From the NCBI GenBank assembly GCA_013314755.1, contig JABUFA010000028.1, forward strand, positions 1 to 47,741: a stretch of DNA of 47,741 nucleotides. The letters are read 5' to 3'. Both the position numbers and the translations under genes were made by a program. The number at the start of each line of letters is the position of its first letter. Position 1 is the first letter of the stretch. The notes beneath the pieces are model-generated. The model made no database searches. It saw only the letters and a list, made by a program, of their open reading frames with translations, and had not been told where the DNA came from. Below are positions 16,198 to 22,335 of this stretch, in pieces. The stretch comes from Chthonomonadia bacterium (GTDB taxonomy: Bacteria > Armatimonadota > HRBIN16).

Positions 16198-16743
16198 ATG
16201 AAGACGATGGAACCAGACTACGAGTACGCGGTACGTGTATCCAACCTGTTCGCGCAGATACTGACCAAGAGCCTGAGCGAGCGGCTGGTTGCAGAGCTGA
16301 CCCATGAAGAGATTACCCTGCCCCAGCTGCAGGCGATGCGCTACATCTGGCTCCACCGCAACGCGACGGTCGGCGAGGTGGCGGAAGGGCTGGACATCAG
16401 CTATCCCTCTGCCACGAACATGCTCAATCGCCTGGTGCGCAAAGGGCTGGTAAGCCGGCACGGCAACCCTGCTGACAGGCGATTCGTGGAGGTACAGATT
16501 ACCGAGAAGGGCGAGCGCATCACCCGTCAGGTAGAAGAGGAACGAGTCGCCCGGTTGAAGCAGGTGCTGGACGAGATGTCCCCCGAGGACCGGCAGGCAT
16601 TGATTGACGGGCTTCGGGCGTTCATCGTCACCGCGGTAGAGAAGGACAACCGGATGATCGAGGAGATTTGCCTGCGCTGCGGGGTACAGGCAAACGGGAA
16701 CTGTCCCATCACGGAGCTGTATCCCACCATCGCCTGTCGATAA
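16198..16743 (+). CDS. MarR-family regulator with C-terminal four-cysteine cluster
   Basis: A protein of 181 residues. Residues about 40-115 are a MarR winged helix: LPQLQAMRYIWLHRNATVGEVAEGL, the recognition helix ISYPSATNMLNRLVRKGLVSR, and the wing NPADRRFVEVQITEKGE. Long helices for dimerisation flank it. The last 30 residues are unusual: ICLRCGVQANGNC followed by PITELYPTIAC, i.e. C-x2-C-x7-C-x10-C. Such spacing can bind an Fe-S cluster or Zn. The next gene, 9 bases on, is a cysteine desulfurase, the sulfur donor for Fe-S assembly. I infer a regulator that senses Fe-S or redox state and controls the operon, an analogue of IscR (Rrf2 family) built on a MarR frame. A plain Zn-binding role is the main alternative. 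Confidence 0.88.
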   Translation: MKTMEPDYEYAVRVSNLFAQILTKSLSERLVAELTHEEITLPQLQAMRYIWLHRNATVGEVAEGLDISYPSATNMLNRLVRKGLVSRHGNPADRRFVEVQITEKGERITRQVEEERVARLKQVLDEMSPEDRQALIDGLRAFIVTAVEKDNRMIEEICLRCGVQANGNCPITELYPTIACR

Positions 16744-16752
16744 GCGGTAGCG

Positions 16753-17907
16753 ATGTTGCCGGTCTATCTGGACCACTCCGCAACGACGCCTGTGGCGCCA
16801 GAAGTGCTGGAGGCGATGTTGCCCTTTTTCGACCGCGCCTTCGGCAACCCATCTGCCATCTACGCTATCGGGCAGGAGGCGCGAGAGGCGATAGAGCGCG
16901 CTCGCGAGCAGGTCGCTCATCTGGTGAACGCCGATGCAGATGATGTGTACTTCACCAGCGGCGGCACCGAAAGCGATAACTGGGCGATTAAGGGCGTAGC
17001 ACGGGCATGGCGCGACCGTAAGAACCACCTGATTACCACCCCCATCGAGCATCATGCCGTTCTGGAGGCGTGCTCAGCCCTGCGTGAGCAGGGCTGGGAA
17101 ATCACCTTCGTGCCCGTGGACAGCACCGGCATGGTTGACCCCGATGAGGTGCGCCGGGCGATTACTCCCCGCACCGGGCTGATTACCATCATGCACGCCA
17201 ACAACGAGGTGGGCACGATAGAACCCATTGCCGAAATCGGTGCCATCGCCCGCGAACACGGTATCCCCTTCCACACGGACGCCGTGCAGACGGTGGGCAA
17301 GATTCCGGTGGATGTGCAGGCGCTGGGCGTGGATATGCTTTCGATATCCGCGCATAAGTTATACGGTCCAAAGGGAGTGGGCGCACTGGTGGTGCGACGG
17401 GGCACTCCCCTGCGCCCCCTGCTGGACGGCGGTGGACAGGAGCGCGGGCGACGCGGCGGAACCTATAACGTGCCCGGAATCGTCGGGCTTGGGGCAGCGG
17501 CGGAACGGGCGATGCGCTGTGGAGTGGAAGAGATGGAACGGGTGCGCGCCCTGCGTGACCGATTGGTTGAGGGTATCCTGCAAGCAGTGCCCGACGCTGT
17601 GCTGACGGGACATCCGGTAAACCGCCTGCCCAATAACGCGCATCTGGCTTTCGCGGGCGTGGAGGGCGAATCGCTGGTTTTGTCACTGGACGCGGTGGGC
17701 ATCTATTGTTCGGCAGGAGCGGCGTGCTCCTCTGGCGATACTGAGCCGTCGCATGTGCTGGTGGCGATGGGAATAGACCCTCACCTTATCGAAGGTTCTG
17801 TGCGCTTCACGCTGGGCAAGGACAACACCCCGGAGCAGATAGAGTACACCATCCAGCAGGTGGTACGGGCGGTGAACAAGCTGCGCTCGTTGCGAGTTAG
17901 CGGCTAA
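16753..17907 (+). CDS. Cysteine desulfurase, NifS/IscS type
   Basis: A fold-type I PLP enzyme of 384 residues that takes sulfur from cysteine as a protein-bound persulfide and passes it on for Fe-S clusters, thionucleosides and cofactors. It begins VYLDHSATTPV as expected. PLP contacts are in TSGGTESDNWAIKG (68-81), EHHAVLEA (99-106) and HTDAVQT (174-180); the internal aldimine lysine is K202 in SISAHKLYGPKG. The catalytic cysteine is C325 in YCSAGAACSSGDTEPSH, a class I-type loop. The family length is normal. The scaffold gene iscU is not adjacent; the downstream MNT gene is on the other strand and overlaps its stop by 4 bases. Co-transcription with the MarR gene suggests feedback control of Fe-S supply. 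Confidence 0.96.
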   Translation: MLPVYLDHSATTPVAPEVLEAMLPFFDRAFGNPSAIYAIGQEAREAIERAREQVAHLVNADADDVYFTSGGTESDNWAIKGVARAWRDRKNHLITTPIEHHAVLEACSALREQGWEITFVPVDSTGMVDPDEVRRAITPRTGLITIMHANNEVGTIEPIAEIGAIAREHGIPFHTDAVQTVGKIPVDVQALGVDMLSISAHKLYGPKGVGALVVRRGTPLRPLLDGGGQERGRRGGTYNVPGIVGLGAAAERAMRCGVEEMERVRALRDRLVEGILQAVPDAVLTGHPVNRLPNNAHLAFAGVEGESLVLSLDAVGIYCSAGAACSSGDTEPSHVLVAMGIDPHLIEGSVRFTLGKDNTPEQIEYTIQQVVRAVNKLRSLRVSG

Positions 17908-18278
17908 ACGCCCTCCCATCCCTCTATCGGGCAGGTTCCCCAGACGGTTACGCTGTGCCGGAGCATCTGCTTCCATACGGGGAGCACCGCGCGAAACTCC
18001 TCTTCGCTGAGCACGTGAGGCTCCAGTCCGCGCAGTGGCACACCTTTCTTGACCACCGCGAAGGCATCCTCACGCACCTCGCCAGCGTATACCACCAGCA
18101 GGTCGATATCGCTGAAGGCAGTGTAGTTGCCTTTCGCGTAGGAGCCGAACAGCACCGCCCACTGCACCGGCAGGTGCGCGGCTATCTGGGGTATCGCGTC
18201 GCGCAGGATGTCGATAACCTGCTCACGGGTGTATTTAGGTGAGAAGACCTTTACAGAACTCGACGATTCGTTCGGCAT
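17904..18278 (-). CDS. MNT-type minimal nucleotidyltransferase (HEPN partner)
   Basis: The frame is open to 18470, but the region above 18278 overlaps the HEPN gene and does not look coding. The ATG at 18278, with AAAGG ten bases upstream, is the sensible start: 124 residues. The signature is LFGSYAKGNYTAFSDIDLLVVY (about residues 38-59): GS-x-A-x7-D-x-D with two acidic metal ligands. These small nucleotidyltransferases act as antitoxins that AMPylate or oligo-adenylate a HEPN RNase toxin. It overlaps the HEPN gene's 3' end by 44 bases, so the two are translated together. The C-terminus (CPIEGWEGV) is normal. Confidence 0.9.
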   Translation of the reverse strand: MPNESSSSVKVFSPKYTREQVIDILRDAIPQIAAHLPVQWAVLFGSYAKGNYTAFSDIDLLVVYAGEVREDAFAVVKKGVPLRGLEPHVLSEEEFRAVLPVWKQMLRHSVTVWGTCPIEGWEGV

Positions 18279-18621
18279 GGCTGATGAACCTTTCTGCTTC
18301 TGCTCTGGTGTACCTGGCACGCGGTGCACCGTTGGGCAGAGCGTCGGGATAGCGTGTGCTGATGTAGCCCTTATCCAGCTCCAGCGCGATGTCGCGCAGG
18401 TCACCGGGTACCGAAAACTGCTCGGCAAGCACGTCCAGCAAATCGGCGATGGAGTGTCCCCACGCTTCACGCCCGGTCTTTTTGAGAACCGCCTTCACTG
18501 CCTTTTCGCCTGCCTGCTGGGCGGAGAAACAGGCCCAGTCGTAGAAACCATCCTGCAGGTCGTTTCGCGCGTGCTCGAGGTCTCCTTCCGCCTGATAAAA
18601 CCAGTCTGCACTGCGCTCCAT
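18235..18621 (-). CDS. HEPN-domain protein, probable toxin of an MNT/HEPN pair
   Basis: A protein of 128 residues of four-helix HEPN type. DWFYQAEGDLEHARNDL starts helix 1; FYDWACFSAQQAGEKAVKAVLK is the hallmark second helix; GHSIADLLDVL and then LELDKGYISTRYPDALP follow, and ARYTRAEAERFISHAERIVEF is the last helix. The usual RNase motif R-x4-6-H may be represented by R in REAWGHS; I see R-x4-H there (REAWGH). It lies 9 bases after prfA and overlaps the MNT gene. As a pair they would form a type VII-like toxin-antitoxin system in which the MNT modifies the HEPN protein. Some HEPN/MNT pairs instead serve other regulation, so the toxin role is inferred. Confidence 0.88.
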   Translation of the reverse strand: MERSADWFYQAEGDLEHARNDLQDGFYDWACFSAQQAGEKAVKAVLKKTGREAWGHSIADLLDVLAEQFSVPGDLRDIALELDKGYISTRYPDALPNGAPRARYTRAEAERFISHAERIVEFCKGLLT

Positions 18622-18630
18622 GGAATCCTT

Positions 18631-19725
18631 TTAAGCCTCCTGACTAATCGAGGCAAGCGCTTCCTGTTCGGTTGCCTCTTGCAGTCGGCGTGCCTGGTCC
18701 TCGGCGATGAGGGCGTCCACAAAGGGCTGGATGTCGCCGTCCAAGATTTCCTGCAGGTTATAGATGGTCAGACCGATGCGGTGGTCGGTGACGCGCCCCT
18801 GCGGGAAATTATAGGTGCGGATTTTCTCACTGCGGTCGCCGGTGCCCACCTGCGATTTGCGGGTGGCGGTGCGTTCCGCCTGCAGTTGCTGTTGCTGGAG
18901 GTCATACAGGCGCGTGCGGAGCATCCGCATCGCCTTCTCGCGGTTCTGCAGTTGCGAGCGTTCATCCTGGCACGTAACCACGATGCCGGTCGGCTTGTGC
19001 AGGATGCGCACGGCGGTCTCGTTTTTCTGCATGTGCTGACCGCCTGCGCTGCCGGCGCGAAAGGTGTCTATCTCCAGGTCCTCGGGGTTAATCTCCACCT
19101 CCACCTCTTCCGCTTCGGGCAGGACGGCAACTGTGGCGGCGGAGGTGTGAATCCGCCCACTGCTTTCGGTGACGGGCACGCGCTGTACCCGGTGCACGCC
19201 GCTCTCGTATTTGAGCGCACTGTACGCCCCTTTGCCTTCGATCAGCAGGATAATCTCCTTGTAGCCGCCGATGCCGGTCTCCTGCATGTCCAGAATCTCA
19301 TATTTCCAGCCGCGCCGCTCCGCGTAGCGCATGTACATGCGTGCCAGCTCCGCCGCGAACAACGCCGCCTCCTCGCCGCCCGTTCCTGCGCGAATCTCCA
19401 GCAGAACGTTGCGCTCGTCGTTGGGGTCTTTGGGCAGAAGCATCAGCTTCAGCTGGTGTTCCTGCTGTTCGCGCAGCTCCTTCAGGGCGTCCAGCTCCTC
19501 CTGTGCCAGGTCATGCATTTCGGGGTCATCCAGCAGGGACTCCGCCTCCTCAATCCGTTTGAGGGTGGTCCTGTACTCCCGAAACGCCTGTACGATAGGC
19601 TCCAGCTCCGCGTGCGCCTTGCCCAGCCTCTGCAGCTCCTTCGGGTCAGAAGCCACCTGCGGGTCGGCGAGAGCCTGTTCTATCTGTTCAAAACGCTTTT
19701 CAACCTCTTGCAGACGTGCTAACAC
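18631..19725 (-). CDS. prfA: Peptide chain release factor 1
   Basis: Release factor that reads UAA and UAG and triggers hydrolysis of peptidyl-tRNA on the ribosome. The start is GTG at 19725, giving VLARLQEVEKRFEQIEQAL as in RF1 N-termini; GGAAGGAGG lies about 12 bases upstream. The frame is open 29 codons further, but that region holds the promoter. Length is 364 residues, near the usual 355-360. Marks: acidic-helix N-domain, RAGTGGEEAALFA, VHRVQRVP, PVT (184-186) as the RF1 codon-recognition tripeptide, and GSAGGQHMQKNETAVRI with the catalytic GGQ at about 228-230. RF1 rather than RF2 follows from the P-x-T motif. The HEPN and MNT genes follow at once and are probably co-transcribed. Confidence 0.95.
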   Translation of the reverse strand: MLARLQEVEKRFEQIEQALADPQVASDPKELQRLGKAHAELEPIVQAFREYRTTLKRIEEAESLLDDPEMHDLAQEELDALKELREQQEHQLKLMLLPKDPNDERNVLLEIRAGTGGEEAALFAAELARMYMRYAERRGWKYEILDMQETGIGGYKEIILLIEGKGAYSALKYESGVHRVQRVPVTESSGRIHTSAATVAVLPEAEEVEVEINPEDLEIDTFRAGSAGGQHMQKNETAVRILHKPTGIVVTCQDERSQLQNREKAMRMLRTRLYDLQQQQLQAERTATRKSQVGTGDRSEKIRTYNFPQGRVTDHRIGLTIYNLQEILDGDIQPFVDALIAEDQARRLQEATEQEALASISQEA

Positions 19726-19799
19726 CGGTCGTGCCGTCCTCCTTCCGACAGAGATTATATCCCGAAAGCGGACAAAAATCCATCGGCAACCACTACCGC

Positions 19800-19829
19800 T
19801 TGACACAGGCAAGTTTGCTGGGATACGAT
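19800..19829 (+). promoter_or_regulatory. Promoter of the secreted dockerin gene
   Basis: TTGACA (19800-19805, perfect) and TACGAT (19824-19829) are 18 bases apart. The start would be near 19836, with a leader of about 30 bases containing GGAAAGGGAGG before the ATG at 19868. A divergent TATAAT for prfA lies near 19752-19757 on the minus strand with no clear -35 box. Confidence 0.7.
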
Positions 19830-19867
19830 GATATTGTGATTATTATGAGGAAAGGGAGGTCTCGGCG

Positions 19868-20767
19868 ATGAATCGCTGGTTTTTGCTTCTTGCCATCACG
19901 CTGGCAATCCCTGCTTTTTCAGCACCGCCCAACTGGGACATCTCCAACACCTACTGGACGGCGCAGGCAAGGGACATCTACTACGGTTTCGTGTTTGATG
20001 GCAACATCCTGTTTTACAGCATGAACACCACCACAGGCGAGTTCACGGGGAGGGTGCAGTATCTGCCGCCCAACAACAACCCGTTGGGGCAGTACAGCAT
20101 CTCCGGCAGAGTGGACGGCGATACCATCATCTTCTCCGGCATCGCCAACATCCCCGGCGTCGGCAACACCGAAGTCCGGTGGCAGGGCACGGTTGTGCAG
20201 AACGGCGCGCGCCTGGAGGGGATGTTCGCCTACTGGGACTGGATATGGGAAGAGTGGGTATGGTTCAGCTGGTGGACGACCTCTGGCGGACCGGCGCGGC
20301 GGATTATCCGCACCTATTCCATCAGCGGGCGCGTGGAGCTGGGCGACTATGGCGGCGATGTGACCGCCGTGCCCATCGTCATCCAGCTGCGCAACGCGGG
20401 CAGTACCGACCCCATCCGCACGGTGACGCTGAACCTGGATAGCACCGGGGGCTACACATTGCCAGATGTTCCCAATGGAAACTATGACCTGGCGTTCAAG
20501 GGCAGTCACTGGCTGCGCCGGGTGGTTCGCAACGTGCGGGTCAACGGCGCCAACGTCAGCGGGGTGAACGTGTCGTTGACCAACGGCGACATTGACGGCG
20601 ATAACGAGGTGACGCTGTTCGACTTCGGACAGCTGGTCGCTGCCTTTGGCAGTATGCCGGGCGACAGCAACTGGAACCCCGATGCCGACCTGGACGGTGA
20701 CCAGGAGGTGACGCTGTTCGATTTCGGCGTGCTGGTGCGCCACTTCGGCGAGATTGGGGAGGATTAG
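19868..20767 (+). CDS. Secreted protein with C-terminal dockerin-like repeats
   Basis: A protein of 299 residues. MNRWFLLLAITLAIPAFSAP is a signal peptide. Residues about 22-140 are a beta-rich Trp/Tyr-rich domain with no family I recognise (YWTAQARDIYYGFVFDG, WDWIWEEWVWFSWW). RTYSISGRVELGDYGGDV to GVNVSL (about 148-235) is a carboxypeptidase-regulatory or transthyretin-like Ig domain. The end carries two calcium loops, NGDIDGDNEVTLFDFGQLV and ADLDGDQEVTLFDFGVLV, each D-x-D-x-D/N-E-x-T as in dockerin type I F-hands. No cohesin gene is in the window, so the repeats may simply be a calcium-stabilised tail or cell-surface tag in this lineage. Same tail type as the fragment at 151-444. Confidence 0.88.
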   Translation: MNRWFLLLAITLAIPAFSAPPNWDISNTYWTAQARDIYYGFVFDGNILFYSMNTTTGEFTGRVQYLPPNNNPLGQYSISGRVDGDTIIFSGIANIPGVGNTEVRWQGTVVQNGARLEGMFAYWDWIWEEWVWFSWWTTSGGPARRIIRTYSISGRVELGDYGGDVTAVPIVIQLRNAGSTDPIRTVTLNLDSTGGYTLPDVPNGNYDLAFKGSHWLRRVVRNVRVNGANVSGVNVSLTNGDIDGDNEVTLFDFGQLVAAFGSMPGDSNWNPDADLDGDQEVTLFDFGVLVRHFGEIGED

Positions 20768-21060
20768 GGCGAGGCTCCTGCCGAGCCGTCCGCGTCCCTC
20801 CCCGCGTGCGGGGAGGTTAGGAGGGGCTTTTCAGACGTTGTGTCAGCCCCCCTGTAGTCCCCCCGCAAGCAGGGGGACATTCCCTCTCCTTGTGGGAGAG
20901 GGTCAGGGTGAGGGCTTTTGCGGGGAGGTTAGGAGGGGTTTGTCTGAGACCACCTAACCCCCGGCCCCTTCCCTGCGAGGGGAGGGGAGATTCTCCTCTC
21001 CCCGCGTCGGGGAGAGGTCGGGAGAGGGGTCAGCTCACCAGGAGGTTCGCCCTCCAGTGG
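20768..21060 (+). repeat. GC-rich hairpin repeat, copy 1
   Basis: Non-coding block filling the gap before the TPR gene. Its core (20797-20920) runs through short hairpins: CCTCCCCGCGTGCGGGGAGG, then CCCCCCTG...CCCCCCGCAAGCAGGGGG, then CCCTCTCCTTGTGGGAGAGGG, and ends TCAGGGTGAGGGCTTTT. Before it is GGCTCCTGCCGAGCC and after it the GGGGAGGGGAGA / CGCGTCGGGGAGAG hairpin and AGGTTCGCCCTCCA. The same modules appear in the same orientation at 25515-25855 and inverted at 29490-29915. Confidence 0.85.
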
Positions 21061-21131
21061 GATGGCTACCGTAACCTTCGTTTTGCGATGGATGTCAATA
21101 AGGGTGGATTTGCCGTGTAGGGGGTGACGAA

Positions 21132-21542
21132 ATGGCGGATGCACAGCAGTGGCTGGAAGAGGGCATTGAACTCTTCAAGCAGGGGCGTTACGAGGAGTGC
21201 ATCGAGCGCATGTACTGGGTGCTTCAGAAGGAGGGTGACCAGTATACCGCGTGGTTTTACGCCGGCGCGGCGTTTGCGCAGATGCAGGATTACGAGAAAG
21301 CGGCACATGCCTTCTTTAAAGCGGCGGAGATTCAGCCCGATTCCTTCAAAGCGCACTACAACCTGGGAGCCGCTTACGAGGCGCTCGGCTCTTATATGGA
21401 AGCCGAGATGGAATACGAAACCGCTCTGCGCCTGAACCCACAGTACGAGAGCGCGAAGAAAGGGCTGATGCGATTGCGCCAGCTCCACCGCGAGAGCTAT
21501 CGTAAGTCGCCGTGGGACCAGCCACAACAACCGCAGGCTTAG
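21132..21542 (+). CDS. Small TPR-repeat protein (136 aa)
   Basis: Starts with ATG 21132 after GGGGGTGAC. Three tetratricopeptide repeats are visible: AQQWLEEGIELFKQGRYEECIERMYWVLQ (4-32), QYTAWFYAGAAFAQMQDYEKAAHAFFKAAEI (37-67) and FKAHYNLGAAYEALGSYMEAEMEYETALRLNP (72-103), followed by a basic helix and a Gln/Pro tail. TPR proteins are protein-binding scaffolds; no other domain, signal peptide or membrane helix is present, so it is cytoplasmic with an unknown partner. It overlaps the 3' end of the rluB gene by 4 bases on the other strand. Confidence 0.88.
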   Translation: MADAQQWLEEGIELFKQGRYEECIERMYWVLQKEGDQYTAWFYAGAAFAQMQDYEKAAHAFFKAAEIQPDSFKAHYNLGAAYEALGSYMEAEMEYETALRLNPQYESAKKGLMRLRQLHRESYRKSPWDQPQQPQA

Positions 21543-22285
21543 GGCGATAGACCGACGGCACGCTTCAGTGCGGCGACCTCTTCGGTGGTCAGGTGTCTCC
21601 ATGCGCCCGGCGGCAGGTCGCGCAGAGTCAGCGGACCAAACCGCTCCCGGTGCAGGCGCACGACCGGGTGACCTGCCGCCTGGCACATTCGCTTGACCTG
21701 TCGCTTGCGCCCTTCGTGAATCGTGATGCGCAGGAGGGTGGTCTGTCGCTCAGGTTGATACCGCACCACTTCTACCTGCGCGGGGGCGGTCAGCCCGTCC
21801 TCCAGCATTATCCCCTCGCGGAGCGCACGCAGTGCCTGCTCCCTCACCTCGCCGCGCACTTCCGCCAGATAGGTCTTTGGCACGCCGTAACGGGGGTGGG
21901 TCAACCGATAGGCAAGCTCGCCGTCGTCCGTCAACAGAAGCGCACCGGTGGTGTCAGCGTCCAGCCGTCCCACGGGAAACACGGGCGCGGTAACACCCTG
22001 TATCAGGTGCATCACCGTGCGCTTCGCGTGAGGGTCGTGACGGGTGGTCATCACACCTGCCAGCTTGTGCAGCAGGATGTAGGTATGTGTTTCTGGCAGG
22101 CGCACGCGCCGACCGTCTACCTCGATAACATCCTGCCGGGGGTCTGCCTGCGTGCCCAGCTGGGTAACTACCTGTCCGTTCACACGCACGCGCCCCTGCC
22201 GAATCAGCTCCTCGCACGCCCGGCGCGAGCCGTATCCCGCCTGTGCCAGAATCTTTTGCAGCCTCTGTCGCCCGTACTCGCTCAT
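21539..22285 (-). CDS. rluB: rRNA pseudouridine synthase, RsuA/RluB family
   Basis: Isomerises a specific uridine of rRNA to pseudouridine. The 248-residue protein has an N-terminal S4 RNA-binding domain (RLQKILAQAGYGSRRACEELIRQGRVRVNG, residues 8-37), then the catalytic domain with LHKLAGVMTT, the active-site aspartate D109 in VGRLDADTTGALLLTDDG, KTYLAEV and IHEGRKRQVKRMCQAAGHPVVRLHR. The pattern fits RluB (23S, helix 80 type) better than RsuA, but the exact target cannot be told here, so the symbol is by best family fit. No ribosome site is visible before the ATG; a palindrome with a TATACT box lies directly upstream. Confidence 0.88.
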   Translation of the reverse strand: MSEYGRQRLQKILAQAGYGSRRACEELIRQGRVRVNGQVVTQLGTQADPRQDVIEVDGRRVRLPETHTYILLHKLAGVMTTRHDPHAKRTVMHLIQGVTAPVFPVGRLDADTTGALLLTDDGELAYRLTHPRYGVPKTYLAEVRGEVREQALRALREGIMLEDGLTAPAQVEVVRYQPERQTTLLRITIHEGRKRQVKRMCQAAGHPVVRLHRERFGPLTLRDLPPGAWRHLTTEEVAALKRAVGLSP

Positions 22286-22291
22286 CGTACC

Positions 22292-22308
22292 GTATACTTA
22301 AAGTATAC
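22292..22308. promoter_or_regulatory. Perfect 17-bp palindrome between rluB and the DUF6785 gene
   Basis: GTATACTTAAAGTATAC is symmetric about its central A. It contains TATACT on both strands, so it may hold overlapping -10 boxes for the divergent genes, and it is ideally placed for a dimeric regulator. It ends 6 bases before the rluB start codon. No good -35 box is seen on either side. Which protein binds it is unknown. Confidence 0.55.
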
Positions 22309-22335
22309 AGGAAGTGTACGGGAGGTAGGGCAGCG

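Noticed and set aside
17904-18470. Longer 188-residue form of the MNT protein
   Set aside because: The extra 64 N-terminal residues overlap the HEPN gene in another frame and look non-coding; the ATG at 18278 gives the normal MNT length.
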